The notes beneath the pieces were generated by a model, which was not told the origin of the DNA, made no database searches, and was given only the letters and a program-made list of their open reading frames with translations. Positions 1-9,831 of a stretch of 64,000 nucleotides of DNA are shown piece by piece (positions within the stretch are counted from its first letter, which is position 1; the number at the start of each line of letters is the position of its first letter). Made by a program: the position numbers and the translations under genes. The stretch comes from Maridesulfovibrio frigidus DSM 17176. Lineage in GTDB: Bacteria; Desulfobacterota; Desulfovibrionia; Desulfovibrionales; Desulfovibrionaceae. The stretch is taken from assembly GCF_000711735.1 (NCBI RefSeq), contig NZ_JONL01000009.1:20712-84711 (forward strand), written 5' to 3'.

Positions 1-234
1 AGGGGTCTTTGAATCTTCCGTTAAAAAGCGTTGAAGGCGCTGCCTAACTCCAACCCTATCGAAACATGATTTGCAATCCATAATTTCTAGTTATCCATGA
101 GTTACAGTTACTTAAAAAATCAGTATCTTCTTAATCAAACAAGAATACTATGAATTATATTATACAAAATACAACGTCAAACCCTTTTTAAATAACAACA
201 AATAAATAAAAGAAACCATATCAAAGCAACTTAT

Positions 235-1920
235 CTATCGCCCACGCCCTATTCCTGTCGTCTTTGTGAGCTTAACTCTCTTACGGCAAACCTCATTCCC
301 TTCCATCAAAACATTAGGCCCAAACATATGCTTAGCAAGCTTCTCTGCGACTATTCCGGCCTTCGGGTCATTCATACTGAAGAAAATACTATCACCGTTA
401 TCTTTAACCATGCCACCGCTTTTCAACGTATAGAGAACATTGCCGGATGAATCCACACGCCAGCTTATGTTCTTCATCGCAGGTTTACCCAATTTTAGAT
501 CACTATCTTTATCTTTGCGCTGAAACCTTTGAGCAACGAAGTATTTCTTCTTTTCCTCGGCTTGTAGCTGAAGCATTTTAGCAATAGATAACAGCTTGCG
601 CTTGTCCTTCCAGGCCAGGCTAGAATCCACACGAATTTGACTTTGTTTCAGCTTCCAGTTTGGTGTTGAAGGATCTGTTTTCACAAACTCAGCCTGCGGC
701 TTGTTTTCAATAGATTCCTTCCTAGAACGTAAGACCTGCAAAGCAACTTCATCTCCATTTTCAGCCTTCCATTTCAAAAAGTCATTCCAACGATTGAACG
801 GTGTCAGCTTTCTAAGACCTGCCCTTCGACTTGCAACATCCGCCTTTATTGCTTCAAGATTTTCAGTTTTCTTGCCTGCTGCTACGGCAAGCAATCTGCT
901 CCGGTCTTTAGAGCTAAGTTTACGTTCACACTTAATTTCCTTGATCTTGCTTCCCCATAATGCTGTGGCTTTATTCCATCGTTCATCCTGCTCAACTTTG
1001 ATATCCTCATAAGCCTTCTTCCTGCCATCTATGGCCTCACGATACTGAGAGTAAAGCTCTCCCCGCTTTTTATGAAGCGGACGCGACACATACCTTTCCT
1101 TCTCATCTATGCTCTGCACAGCGGCAATAGGCTTTTGATATTGACCGAGCTTGGCTTCAAGCTTTCCCTTGGTAAAATTTCGATCCAATCTACTAGCTTT
1201 AACGGCAGTTTTGGAATGCTTGTCTTTGATGATACAGCCATTCCCTCTAGCTTTAACCTCAACGCCTATCTGCGCCAGCGAGTTATGGAAATCCTGCCAA
1301 TTCTGTGCGCTATCCAGTGACTTGAAAATAAAGTCCTTACGCTCTTTCACATAAGAATCAAAAGACTGCTGTCCGGAATGTGCCTCATAAGTATCAGCCC
1401 TATCGTTACTGCGCTTCGGTTCCAGATCCTTTTGCCGACCATTATCAAACTTCAAACCAAACTTCTGTTCCAGCTCACGGTGTAGCCGATCACGCTTAAA
1501 GTAGTCCCGGTAGGGTTCATGCCTAGTGAGAGTTTCAGGATGAATCATATTATAAGCAATATGCATATGAATATTGTTAGTATTCTTATGAACGCCACAA
1601 TGACGCTGATGGTCTTCAAATCCTAAAACCTTGGCAAATTCCTTTTCCATCTGCTTACACTTCTCTGGCGTCAACAGAGCTTCATCTTCCGGTCTGAAAG
1701 AAACTATCAGGTGGTAAGTCTTTTCCTTCTTCGTGCGCTGGTTCAGATCCTGAGTATCCAATACTTCTTGAACCGCCAGTTGATAATTATCCCCGGCCCA
1801 GCATCCATCATTCCAAGAATAAAGAGTCTTCTCACCTTTGTTCTTGGCATCAGTAATATAATTGGCCAGTCGCCCGTAGTTATCATTTTGAGGCTTGCAG
1901 GAAATTCTTCGACTGATCAT
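235..1920 (-). CDS. MobA/VirD2-like relaxase with C-terminal LPD7-like region
   Basis: Likely the DNA-nicking transesterase that starts mobilisation at the neighbouring oriT. The N-terminal part has the relaxase metal-binding signature: HKNTNNIHMHIAYN lies about 110-125 residues in (H-x-H triad type), and candidate catalytic tyrosines lie in NYGRLANY near residues 18-24. The middle is charged and probably helical. The last 80 or so residues (ISWRVDSSGNVLYTL..., then a KHMFGPNVLMEGN segment) resemble the LPD7 domain found at the C-terminus of many MobA/TraI relaxases. The start was set at ATG 1920 because it overlaps the stop of the upstream mobC-like gene in an ATGA arrangement, which suggests coupled translation. 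An in-frame start three codons earlier, at 1929, is possible. The family is IncP/MOBP-like by the adjacent nic sequence; that subclass is inferred. Confidence 0.88.
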   Translation of the reverse strand: MISRRISCKPQNDNYGRLANYITDAKNKGEKTLYSWNDGCWAGDNYQLAVQEVLDTQDLNQRTKKEKTYHLIVSFRPEDEALLTPEKCKQMEKEFAKVLGFEDHQRHCGVHKNTNNIHMHIAYNMIHPETLTRHEPYRDYFKRDRLHRELEQKFGLKFDNGRQKDLEPKRSNDRADTYEAHSGQQSFDSYVKERKDFIFKSLDSAQNWQDFHNSLAQIGVEVKARGNGCIIKDKHSKTAVKASRLDRNFTKGKLEAKLGQYQKPIAAVQSIDEKERYVSRPLHKKRGELYSQYREAIDGRKKAYEDIKVEQDERWNKATALWGSKIKEIKCERKLSSKDRSRLLAVAAGKKTENLEAIKADVASRRAGLRKLTPFNRWNDFLKWKAENGDEVALQVLRSRKESIENKPQAEFVKTDPSTPNWKLKQSQIRVDSSLAWKDKRKLLSIAKMLQLQAEEKKKYFVAQRFQRKDKDSDLKLGKPAMKNISWRVDSSGNVLYTLKSGGMVKDNGDSIFFSMNDPKAGIVAEKLAKHMFGPNVLMEGNEVCRKRVKLTKTTGIGRGR

Positions 1921-2243
1921 AACGACCAAACCTTTTCACATAATTCTTTCTGACGCAGCCTCAACTCTTCAAGCAACTTTTCAACATCAAGCCGGTGTTT
2001 GTCGTCATCAAGAATCCACATTTTAAGAAGGCCACCAAGTCGAGCAAGATCAGCATTAATTTTTAACAACTCCCGGCGTGCCTGCTGATCCTCACGGCTC
2101 TTAATTTCGTGCCCAAGACAAACAGCTTTCGCAAAAGCAGAAATGGACAGACTGCACTGCTTTGCAGTGGCACTGACTTTCATGTGCTCTTCTTCAGAGA
2201 CATATGCTTTTATGACCTTCTTATTACTCGGCACGAATTCCAT
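1917..2243 (-). CDS. MobC/TraJ-like relaxosome accessory protein
   Basis: A small basic protein with an N-terminal ribbon-helix-helix look (KKVIKAYVSEEEHMKVSATAK) followed by helices (INADLARLGGLLKMWI), as in plasmid MobC/TraJ proteins that bind the oriT inverted repeat and recruit the relaxase. It sits between oriT and the relaxase gene and overlaps the relaxase by ATGA. The reading frame stays open to 2336, but that extension crosses the oriT hairpin and reads as low-complexity sequence, so it was rejected. ATG 2243 directly abuts an AAGGAG; a GTG at 2234 would give 9-nt spacing from it and may be the real start. Confidence 0.72.
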   Translation of the reverse strand: MEFVPSNKKVIKAYVSEEEHMKVSATAKQCSLSISAFAKAVCLGHEIKSREDQQARRELLKINADLARLGGLLKMWILDDDKHRLDVEKLLEELRLRQKELCEKVWSL

Positions 2244-2322
2244 CTCCTTACTGGACTGTCTTAGCTTCTTACGTTGAGCCGCAGGCGAATAAGTCCACCT
2301 CAGCCGCAAGGCTGGGCAGGGC

Positions 2323-2375
2323 GTAAGGTCGTCCACTTTGAAAAAGTGGGCCTACCTTACCTGTCCTGCCTTCGG
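2323..2375. other. oriT with IncP-like nic site
   Basis: An imperfect inverted repeat, left arm 2323-2339 (GTAAGGTCGTCCACTTT) and right arm 2343-2360, is followed directly by CTGTCCTGCC at 2361-2370. This copies the RP4/IncP layout: a TraJ-binding inverted repeat next to a nic region with core ATCCTG/C. By that analogy the nick falls between 2368 and 2369. It lies just upstream of the mobC-like and relaxase genes, as in MOBP plasmids. The nick position is inferred. Confidence 0.75.
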
Positions 2376-2437
2376 ACTCCGCAAGAGTATAAGCGATTTA
2401 CCGAGAATTTTGCAATTTATTTAATTATTCCTGTTAG

Positions 2438-2527
2438 TTCTTGTAGATTCTTGTAGATTCTCGTTAAGTCTCGCTAATTCTTGTTGAGTCTTGGAAAGTC
2501 GTGAAAAGTCTCGTTGAATCTCGTTAG
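2438..2527. repeat. Nine tandem degenerate 10-bp repeats (iteron-like)
   Basis: Consecutive 10-mers read TTCTTGTAGA twice, then TTCTCGTTAA, GTCTCGCTAA, TTCTTGTTGA, GTCTTGGAAA, GTCGTGAAAA, GTCTCGTTGA and ATCTCGTTAG. The consensus is close to (T/G)TCTCGTTGA, with a possible further degenerate copy just before 2438. The 10-bp period puts every copy on the same face of the helix, as expected for cooperative protein binding. It lies about 60 bp beyond oriT. It could be a relaxosome accessory site, a replication iteron array or a regulator-binding array; I cannot tell which. Confidence 0.7.
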
Positions 2528-2943
2528 CCGGGCTAATGTGAGGCACATTGTAATGAAAAGAAATGTTTTACTTATCGCAAATATTCATTTCAAAATAAAA
2601 ACCAATAATGCTTATGCGAAGAATTCTATGATTTTTTGAAATTGAAATTATTTGTCACAAGTCTTTGCATGAAATTCTGCACCACCTAGCATTAAAATCA
2701 CCAGATCACAGCAATTGACAAAGCAACAACTATCGCAGGACTCAATGTGACGATAAAAAAAGGGAAAGGGAATATGTGTGATTATAAAAAATGCGATGAG
2801 CGGGGATTAATATTTTTCTGAAGTGTACAACAATCTAAACGGATATATTACTGTAGCCGCGAAAACGACCAGCCAGAGAGTTAAAAACGGCAGAACGGAA
2901 GAGGACTTCGACAGTAATTTTTCCATGCAAAACTTAGAATATC
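2528..2943. other. Gene-free, AT-rich spacer
   Basis: I see no convincing gene between the repeat array and the stop of the first minus-strand defence gene. A possible 15-codon reading frame on the plus strand near 2775 has a purine-rich leader but no recognisable product, and I do not call it. This is probably regulatory or junction sequence between the mobilisation and defence modules. Confidence 0.5.
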
Positions 2944-3555
2944 TTATTTCAAAAACATTCTATTTTCTCGCGGAGCATTAACAAATTCTAATCGCTCGGT
3001 CATATATCTTACGACCTCTTGATTTGCACAAAGGGCAACTAAATCTTCCCAAAAAAGAATACCAACCTTATCAGAATATTCTGCTAAATACTTTTTGTAG
3101 TTACTAGCAACACTATTCCTCATTTTCATAACAGCTTCCCACTTAGTTTTGCTGACTAAAAGAAAGAAATAAAACTTGTAATTTGGATGATCTTCTTTAA
3201 TCTTATCAAGTCTATCTAGATTTTTTACTAAATCATTTTCAACACTCCAGTTACTTAGATATTTTACTTCAATTGATACAAATATTTTTCGATAAGAGTC
3301 TTGCAGCAAAACATCTGCAAATTCGCCTTTATCTGTATTCTTGCTCAACAGATAAGCATGGTTATCAAAACTGATGTGCGGATTTGTTAATTTAATACTT
3401 TCCTTAATAGATTTCGATAATTGGTTACATAAACTTGTAACCCTTTCTTCGTATCCAGCAACAAGCTCATTCAAGAAATATCCAGCAAAAAATTTTGCAT
3501 ATAAATTTCGTTCTTTTTCCGATTCAAAAAGACGATCATTCAAGCTAAAAATCAT
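2944..3555 (-). CDS. Small protein with PD-(D/E)XK-like signature, end of hsd operon
   Basis: I do not recognise the family by name. The 203-residue sequence contains GEFADVLLQDSYRKIFVSIE followed by VKYL at about residues 85-106. This is a D...E-x-K arrangement on alternating strands, as in the PD-(D/E)XK nuclease fold, and it is followed by a helix rich in polar residues (SVENDLVKNLDRL). The C-terminal half (YKFYFFLLVSKTKWEAV, GILFWEDLVALC) reads as the rest of a restriction-endonuclease-like alpha/beta core. It starts 2 bp after the stop of the gene before it, so it is probably cotranscribed with that gene and hsdR. A nuclease accessory to the type I system, or an independent defence effector with its partner, are both possible. 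Confidence 0.6.
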   Translation of the reverse strand: MIFSLNDRLFESEKERNLYAKFFAGYFLNELVAGYEERVTSLCNQLSKSIKESIKLTNPHISFDNHAYLLSKNTDKGEFADVLLQDSYRKIFVSIEVKYLSNWSVENDLVKNLDRLDKIKEDHPNYKFYFFLLVSKTKWEAVMKMRNSVASNYKKYLAEYSDKVGILFWEDLVALCANQEVVRYMTERLEFVNAPRENRMFLK

Positions 3556-3557
3556 TT

Positions 3558-4547
3558 CTAAAACACCTGATCCAAAGTAACAGCCCCATCAAGCCTTGCC
3601 TTCGAGGTATAACGCAGACTCTGCGGAGCCTTGACTCTGCCCTTGCTTACTAACGAAATCGGTGTTTCGAGTTTAGTTGCACTGTCGGAAAAGATAACAG
3701 CGTATTTGCCGCTGTCTTTCCACGGCTCGATTCGTTCAACGGGGGCAATGTGTGTGATGGCTGAAATCGGAGCGACTTGATAGACTGCTAGGTATTTGAT
3801 CTGCGAAATCATGCTGGAATGGATGCGTATTGAGTACCATTTGTTTTCACCAAGGAATACTTCCTGGAATCCTTCCTCTCGTGCAGGAACAACAATGGTA
3901 TCTATCTCGGAAAGATCAAGGCGGCCCTGCCCTGCATCGGAAAGATCTGCTGAAACATCCGCTAGGAATGGATTAAAACGATAAGCGGTGTCTTTTCCGT
4001 CTGCGTATTGCTCTAGGGTTAAAATCTCGACAGGAAACTTGAAACGGCTAACCAGAACAGTTTCGAGCTCTTCAACGCATTCATCAATTATGACTAGCGC
4101 ACGAAACTTGTCTTTTCCGAAAATCATAGATTCCAGAAGAAAATCTACATTATCAAATCCGTTCTTCTGGGCAAAGCTCTCGCACTTATCCCATTTGTCT
4201 TTATCTTTTGAAAGAGCGTCCTTAACTATAGCCTTCACAGTATGAGGTGAAGACTCAAAGGAAAGGGAGAATTCCAGAATTTGAACGGCAATATGTTTTA
4301 GATAATTGTGCTGCGAAAGTTCGTTCTCAACTACATATAGAATTGGCTTGCGCGTACTGGACAGATCAATCAGATAGCCATCCGGTATATTATTAGTCTT
4401 ACCTGCCGCGCCAATCTTCTTTTTAGGATCTAGATAAATCCGGTCAGTGCCAAAAAGATCTGCTTCAACTATCCGAATCGCCTTTTCCAGATCTTTCTCT
4501 TTTGAAAAAGGGAGCGGTTGATATTTCTTATTTGATGTCCAAAGCAT
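3558..4547 (-). CDS. Hypothetical protein with nuclease-like N-terminus, hsd operon
   Basis: About 329 residues. The N-terminal half has NNIPDGYLIDL, then KPILYVVENELSQHNYLKH at roughly residues 60-95 and a following helix QILEFSLSF. This resembles the D...E-x-(E/K) core of PD-(D/E)XK proteins (NucS/RecB-like), although the usual K of ExK is not obvious. The C-terminal part (SMISQIKYLAVYQVAPISAI, then an EPWKDSGKYAVIF segment) looks like a compact beta-rich domain. ATG 4547 was chosen over the upstream start at 4580 because AGGAG sits 5 nt before it and the longer form would run into hsdR. It lies just after hsdR and is followed at 2 bp by another nuclease-like gene. Function unknown. Confidence 0.62.
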   Translation of the reverse strand: MLWTSNKKYQPLPFSKEKDLEKAIRIVEADLFGTDRIYLDPKKKIGAAGKTNNIPDGYLIDLSSTRKPILYVVENELSQHNYLKHIAVQILEFSLSFESSPHTVKAIVKDALSKDKDKWDKCESFAQKNGFDNVDFLLESMIFGKDKFRALVIIDECVEELETVLVSRFKFPVEILTLEQYADGKDTAYRFNPFLADVSADLSDAGQGRLDLSEIDTIVVPAREEGFQEVFLGENKWYSIRIHSSMISQIKYLAVYQVAPISAITHIAPVERIEPWKDSGKYAVIFSDSATKLETPISLVSKGRVKAPQSLRYTSKARLDGAVTLDQVF

Positions 4548-4561
4548 AAAGGCTCCTGATT

Positions 4562-7500
4562 TTAATTCCCTGCTGCCCAATGAGCCGAAAGAACTTCTGC
4601 CTGCCGAAGAACTGTTTTAACCGCATCAGCCTGCATGTCCGGTGGATATCCATATTTACGAAGAATTTTCTTAACCAGAACACGAACTCGCGCGCGGGCA
4701 TTATCGCTATGTGTCCAATCTACTCCGACACTGCTTTTAACTTTCTTCAACAGCTCATGAGCAATAACCAGCAATTGCTTGTCGCCCATTATTTCCCGAG
4801 CACTGCCATTTTCTGCCAGAGCATCATAAAAAGCGACTTCATCCGTTGAAAGCCCCTGCTCTTCGCCACGCTTTTTAGCTTCGCGAATCTCTTTTGCCAG
4901 CTTGATAAGTTCCTCAAGCAGCTGAGCAGCAGTGATGGAATTTATATGATACCGATTGATGGCATCCTTTAAACGATCTGAAAAAGCCTTTTGCATTACA
5001 ACGTTACTTCTGGACTGGGATTTGATTTGCCCATTCAAAAGTTTTCGTAAAGCTTCAAAGGCTAGATTCTTGTGTTTCATTCCTTTTAAGTCAGCCAAAA
5101 ATTCATCTGACAAAATGGATAGATCTGGAGATTCAATACCTGCGGCCGCGAGGATGTCCACAATTTCGGTAGACTGTACTGCGCGGCTAACAATTTGCTG
5201 AACTGCGAAATCTATTTCCTGTTTGGTTTTACCGCCGGGAGTTGAAGCTGTTGATTTAGCAAGGGCTGCCCGAACAGTCTGAAAGAATCCTACTTCATCA
5301 CGAATTTGAGCGGCTTCATCACTGGCAGAAGCAAGGGCAAAGGCTCTGGATAATGCCAGCACTGCGTCCGCATAGATTTTCCATGCCTTCTTTTTAGCGT
5401 CTTCATCACTCTCTTTCTCAGCGGCTTTACGCTGCATTTCAAGCACCCATTCCATTGCTTCCGCAATTGCGTATAAACGCTCTTTTGGAGTACCTGAAAC
5501 AGCCTTCGCATAATCAAGACCATGAAACATATCCCGAACGACTTCATACTTTTCAAGCATAATAGCCACGGCTTCTTCTTCATCAATCCCTGTCTGTTCC
5601 CGATCACCGTCTGAATATTGAGTGAGAGCTGATTTTAAATTTTGAGCGAGCCCAATATAATCGACAATAAGCCCACCGGGTTTATCTTTAAAAACCCTAT
5701 TAACTCTGGCTATGGCCTGCATAAGTCCATGCCCTTTCATAGGCTTGTCCACATACATTGTGTGCATGCATGGAGCATCAAAACCCGTAAGCCACATATC
5801 ACGGACAATAACGAGTTTAAGTTCATCCTTCGGATCTTTAGCTCTTCTTGCAAGCTGTTCCCGCCGAGCTTTAGAACCTACATGCTGTTGCCAATCCTGC
5901 GGATCTGAAGCCGAGCCGGACATTACAACTTTGAGAACACCCTTATCATCATCTTCGCTATGCCAATCAGGACGAAGTGCAACAATTTCTTTATAGAAAT
6001 CTACACAGATGCGGCGACTCATGCAGACAATCATTCCCTTGCCCTGCAAAGCATCAACACGCTTTTCAAAGTGATCTACAAGATCCTGAGCAACAAGTTT
6101 GAGCCGTTTTTCTGCTCCGACCAAAGCCTCAACGCGTGACCATTTAGCCTTTTGCCGTTCGCAATCTGCACTCTCGCAACCTTCCAGAACTTCGTCTACG
6201 TCAGAATCAACCTTAGGTCGTTCATCTTCATCAAGTTCAATTCTGGCAAGTCTGCTTTCGTAATAGATAGGAACTGTAGCCTCATCTTCCACGCCGCGCT
6301 GAATGTCATAAATATCAATATAGTTTCCGAAAACAGCCGGAGTGTTAACGTCCGTAGCCTCAATAGGAGTTCCGGTAAAACCGATAAAAGAAGCGCTAGG
6401 CAAGGCATCACGCAAATGTTTTGCAAAGCCGTATGAAATTTCCCCGGTATCCGCTGACACCTTTGCATTAAATCCATACTGGCTGCGGTGCGCCTCGTCA
6501 GCAATGACAACCACATTGCGGCGGTCGGTCAGTGCAGGGTATTTTTCGCCCTTATCCGGTGAAAATTTTTGAATAGTAGTGAAAATCACGCCGCCAGAGG
6601 CAACAGAAAGAAGCTCTTTCAAATGCTCGCGGCTCTCGGCCTTAACAGGATTCTGGCGAATAAGATCGGTACAACCTGAAAAGGTAGTGTAAAGCTGATC
6701 ATCAAGATCGTTTCTATCGGTAACAACGACAAGAGTCGGGTTTGCCATCTCAGGGCGAAGAATAATGCGTCCGGCATAAAAGACCATGAGTAAACTTTTA
6801 CCAGAACCTTGAGTATGCCAGACAACACCAATACGTTTATCTCCGGCAGGGCTGGAAGCATTCACTGTGCATTCTACAGCATGAAGCACTGCATGAAATT
6901 GATGATAGCCAGCTATCTTTTTAATAAGCTTCATTCCATCATTTTCGAAAACAACAAAGCCCCGAAGATAAGTCAAAAAACGGCTCTTATCAAAAACACC
7001 TTCAATCATAGTAGGAAACTCAGGCATGCCCTTTCTGATAATTTCGCGTCCATCAACCGTACGCCAAGGCATAAACCTTTCCAGACCAGCAGTAAGAGAA
7101 CCTATCTGAGCTTTTAGCCCGTCTGAGGTAATGAGAACAACATTGGTTCTGAATAAGGAAGAAATTTGTAATTTATAAGTCTGCAATTGATTAAATGCCC
7201 CTGTAAGAGTGGCATTTTCAGAACCTGGATTTTTGAGTTCAAGGACTCCGACAGGAAGACCATTCAGGAAAACAACTATATCAGGGCGGCGGTTATGCGA
7301 ATTTTCAATAACCGTAAATTGATTCACGGCCAGCCAGTCATTATTATCAGGATTATCAAAATCTATAATCCACGCCTTATCACCGCCAAGGGTTCCATCT
7401 TCTCTAGTGACTTCAACGTCCACACCATCAACCATCATCTGATGCAAACGGCGGTTTTCTTCTTCCAGTGAGGGAGTCACCACTTGCTCAAGCTTACGAA

Positions 7501-7723
7501 GAACATCATCAACGGCTTCTGAATCCAGATGTGGATTTATGCGGGTAAGCGCAGCTCTCAAGCGGTCGAGTAGGAAAACTTCCCCGTAGTTTAAACGCTC
7601 TGAACTGGAACTGTCAGGGGCTATGTCTTGTCCGTTCAGGGTTTGGTAGCCGAGGTCGGAGAAGAGTTCTAGGCCTAGTTGTTCTATGGTGTCTTCGTTT
7701 GTTTTAGTCACTGGTGGCTCCAT
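4562..7723 (-). CDS. hsdR: Type I restriction endonuclease subunit R
   Basis: The motor and cleavage subunit of a type I restriction-modification enzyme. Near residues 145-170 it has the PD-(D/E)XK nuclease core ([11 protein letters not shown], then VGVLELKN). The translocase follows: Walker A TQGSGKS at about 310, Walker [14 protein letters not shown] at about 410, motif [12 protein letters not shown], and motif [12 protein letters not shown]. The C-terminal several hundred residues are helical, as expected for the domain that docks on the HsdM/HsdS methylase. The length (about 1050 residues) is normal and no frameshift is seen, so it looks functional. The frame also has a TTG at 7729 directly after the preceding stop; ATG 7723 is preferred, but neither has a strong Shine-Dalgarno sequence. 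It is the fourth gene of the operon. Confidence 0.95.
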   Translation of the reverse strand: MEPPVTKTNEDTIEQLGLELFSDLGYQTLNGQDIAPDSSSSERLNYGEVFLLDRLRAALTRINPHLDSEAVDDVLRKLEQVVTPSLEEENRRLHQMMVDGVDVEVTREDGTLGGDKAWIIDFDNPDNNDWLAVNQFTVIENSHNRRPDIVVFLNGLPVGVLELKNPGSENATLTGAFNQLQTYKLQISSLFRTNVVLITSDGLKAQIGSLTAGLERFMPWRTVDGREIIRKGMPEFPTMIEGVFDKSRFLTYLRGFVVFENDGMKLIKKIAGYHQFHAVLHAVECTVNASSPAGDKRIGVVWHTQGSGKSLLMVFYAGRIILRPEMANPTLVVVTDRNDLDDQLYTTFSGCTDLIRQNPVKAESREHLKELLSVASGGVIFTTIQKFSPDKGEKYPALTDRRNVVVIADEAHRSQYGFNAKVSADTGEISYGFAKHLRDALPSASFIGFTGTPIEATDVNTPAVFGNYIDIYDIQRGVEDEATVPIYYESRLARIELDEDERPKVDSDVDEVLEGCESADCERQKAKWSRVEALVGAEKRLKLVAQDLVDHFEKRVDALQGKGMIVCMSRRICVDFYKEIVALRPDWHSEDDDKGVLKVVMSGSASDPQDWQQHVGSKARREQLARRAKDPKDELKLVIVRDMWLTGFDAPCMHTMYVDKPMKGHGLMQAIARVNRVFKDKPGGLIVDYIGLAQNLKSALTQYSDGDREQTGIDEEEAVAIMLEKYEVVRDMFHGLDYAKAVSGTPKERLYAIAEAMEWVLEMQRKAAEKESDEDAKKKAWKIYADAVLALSRAFALASASDEAAQIRDEVGFFQTVRAALAKSTASTPGGKTKQEIDFAVQQIVSRAVQSTEIVDILAAAGIESPDLSILSDEFLADLKGMKHKNLAFEALRKLLNGQIKSQSRSNVVMQKAFSDRLKDAINRYHINSITAAQLLEELIKLAKEIREAKKRGEEQGLSTDEVAFYDALAENGSAREIMGDKQLLVIAHELLKKVKSSVGVDWTHSDNARARVRVLVKKILRKYGYPPDMQADAVKTVLRQAEVLSAHWAAGN

Positions 7724-7729
7724 TTTCAA

Positions 7730-8554
7730 TTAATTGTCGCTTGCCCCAAGCCTTACAAGAGCAGCTTTTAGCACCTGCAAACAGATTTTTGCGGTGTGAA
7801 TATCTGGGGAAAAACCAGAGTGCATTTGCGAATACGGATGGATATAATTTCTGAAGTCACGCAGGCTATGACCAAACTTTTTGATATCTTCACCCAAAAA
7901 ACCTAACTCATGAGCGACATCAATGAATTGGGCAAGGCTCCAATCGTGAAACTGTTTTGGCTTCTCGTCTTTTCTTGGCGTACTGCGAGCCTGATTAAAC
8001 GCTTTGGGGTTCTTATTGGCGACTCCGAGAAGAACTCCCTCCAAAATGCTACCGCATAAAAAAATTGTCGCAAGGGGTGCTTTTTCCAGACAATGTCCAG
8101 CTTCAATCAATCTAGCTTGGAGGATAGGAACAAGGGGACCTTCCAAATCAATATGGCCCAATGAAATGTTTTTATATTCCCGGTTCAAGAACTCATCTTC
8201 GGTCGAAACTTTTTGCGGTTTCCGTCCCGACAACCGTCCTATTATTTCCATTGCTTTTTTTGATAGATCCTCAGGAATAACTTTTCTATTCAATGAAGCC
8301 GACAAGTTGCAGTATTCCAACAATTCTTCAAGGCACTTAGCAACAGTAGTGTCAGGTTCAATCTCCCAGAATCCCTTCAGTCTTTTAGCTTTAGACTCGC
8401 CAATAAAAGCGTATTTCTGGGCATAAATATCTATCAGGAGTGTGCTCATAAAAAAATCCGCAAAACTGGCATTGGAAAAATCAAGTACGTACCCCGAATC
8501 CATTTCAAATATTTCTTCAAAGAGTCTCTTTTCAACAGGTTTGAGGGAACTCAT
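7730..8554 (-). CDS. AbiJ-NTD/HEPN-like protein inside the hsd operon
   Basis: A 274-residue protein between hsdS and hsdR. The N-terminal segment (EMDSGYVLDFSNASFADFF, then SKAKRLKGFWEIE) resembles the N-terminal domain seen in AbiJ-type abortive-infection proteins. The C-terminal helical region has LRDFRNYIHPYSQ, which fits the R-x(4-6)-H-type catalytic motif of HEPN ribonuclease domains (RNYIH plus nearby polar residues). It starts on an ATGA overlap with the hsdS stop and ends directly against hsdR, so it is translationally coupled within the restriction operon. I infer a guard or abortive-infection role, for example an RNase released when restriction fails. Family assignment is from memory of motifs; the motif residues are visible. 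Confidence 0.65.
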   Translation of the reverse strand: MSSLKPVEKRLFEEIFEMDSGYVLDFSNASFADFFMSTLLIDIYAQKYAFIGESKAKRLKGFWEIEPDTTVAKCLEELLEYCNLSASLNRKVIPEDLSKKAMEIIGRLSGRKPQKVSTEDEFLNREYKNISLGHIDLEGPLVPILQARLIEAGHCLEKAPLATIFLCGSILEGVLLGVANKNPKAFNQARSTPRKDEKPKQFHDWSLAQFIDVAHELGFLGEDIKKFGHSLRDFRNYIHPYSQMHSGFSPDIHTAKICLQVLKAALVRLGASDN

Positions 8555-9831
8555 AAAACTTCCTCCACCATCTTCTCAGCATCCCCAACCCTAATTTCAC
8601 CAGAGATTAGTTTTGGGAGGAGGGTGTCGCGAAGATTAGCCAAAGAGTCAATTTCTTGATAGATCATTGATATTTTTTGAGATATTGCGCCTGCTTCATT
8701 TTCAAACGCTTGAATAACGCTATCTGCAGGAATCAATATAGAAAACTTTTTAAAATCACCCTTTCTAAAAAAACTACGAGCACTCCCTGATGCAATTTGC
8801 AAATTCAATTTAACTATATGTTTAACCGTATTATTAAGATAAAACCGCCCTTCAAAATTTCTTTTTGGTCGAAAACACCACATGTTTTGATTACGAAAAG
8901 CGGGGAGACAATTGGAATACAATGTAGAAGTTTTTCCTACACTGGCACCAACCATCACAAGAAAAAAATCAAAGTCCTTACACAGATATTTTTCATGTGT
9001 TGTAAAAAAAATTTCTGGAAGATAAACATCATCTTTTAAATACGTCACATGTCCCATATTGGAAAAGTTTTTAGTTCGAAGAACAAATGTGCCCGTTTCT
9101 GTGTAATCTTTACTTTTAAAAGCAAATCCATTCAAAATATCGGAAATACTTCCAAGCTCACCAACCCGCCATCCCTTAGGAATCAGCCCAAGCTCGCTCT
9201 CCTCAAATTCAGTACAGCCATCAAAATCAATAAACCACGATTTAAAAAGAGCCTGAGCCATTGCTTCAAGCGTTTCATTCATACGGCGGTTGAGGTCTAT
9301 TTTGTCATCCAGGGTTCCGAGGATGTGGGCTATGGCTTTTTGCACAGAAAGAGGGGGAAGAACGAGAGGAAGCCTGCCTAATATTTTTTGATTTAAAGAC
9401 AGCATTGTACTTCCTGCCGCATGCTGAATAAGCCAAAGACGTGTCTGAGGATGCCTTACCTGATAACTAATGAATCGAGAATCATTAATTGGAGACAGCC
9501 GAAGGCGTATTCCATCAGACCCAAGAAACCACCCCTTTTGGGATTCATTAACAAGAGCATTGCGCTCAACGCCTCCCTTACGTCCAAATACAATATCACC
9601 TTGTTGCAAAACGTACTTGGGTAAACGCGCAATAGTCTTTTCATCTATTTTAGGAGTAGCGTCAGTTAGCTCGAAAAAACCATTGCGTATTTCGCGGACT
9701 GAAATTAACGGTACTCCAGTAGAACTATACTCTTCAGCTTTGAGAACAGTTCCAAATGGCCCTGTTTGAAGATCGGCTTCCTTAGCATCAATTAACTCAG
9801 ATACTGTTATTTTTCGCCAATCACTCCCCAT
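8551..9831 (-). CDS. hsdS: Type I restriction specificity subunit S
   Basis: Gives the target specificity of the methylase and restriction complex. At 426 residues it has the usual two target-recognition domains. TRD1 covers about 1-160 ([31 protein letters not shown]). The central conserved coiled region has [19 protein letters not shown], then [22 protein letters not shown]2 starts near 215 ([20 protein letters not shown]), and a second coiled region ends in [14 protein letters not shown]. It overlaps hsdM by 11 bp and the next gene by 4 bp. TRD2 is visibly more AT-rich than its surroundings, which is common for swapped TRDs. Confidence 0.93.
   Translation of the reverse strand: MGSDWRKITVSELIDAKEADLQTGPFGTVLKAEEYSSTGVPLISVREIRNGFFELTDATPKIDEKTIARLPKYVLQQGDIVFGRKGGVERNALVNESQKGWFLGSDGIRLRLSPINDSRFISYQVRHPQTRLWLIQHAAGSTMLSLNQKILGRLPLVLPPLSVQKAIAHILGTLDDKIDLNRRMNETLEAMAQALFKSWFIDFDGCTEFEESELGLIPKGWRVGELGSISDILNGFAFKSKDYTETGTFVLRTKNFSNMGHVTYLKDDVYLPEIFFTTHEKYLCKDFDFFLVMVGASVGKTSTLYSNCLPAFRNQNMWCFRPKRNFEGRFYLNNTVKHIVKLNLQIASGSARSFFRKGDFKKFSILIPADSVIQAFENEAGAISQKISMIYQEIDSLANLRDTLLPKLISGEIRVGDAEKMVEEVL

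Noticed and set aside
1072-1354. Short plus-strand open frames inside the relaxase gene
   Set aside because: They are antisense to a well-supported relaxase and have no independent support.
2244-2336. An N-terminal extension of the MobC-like protein
   Set aside because: The extra 31 codons read through the oriT hairpin and show no conserved pattern; a start at 2243 or 2234 is more plausible.
2438-2527. The 10-bp tandem repeats as a CRISPR array
   Set aside because: Units are directly adjacent with no spacers, far shorter than CRISPR repeats, and no cas gene is near.
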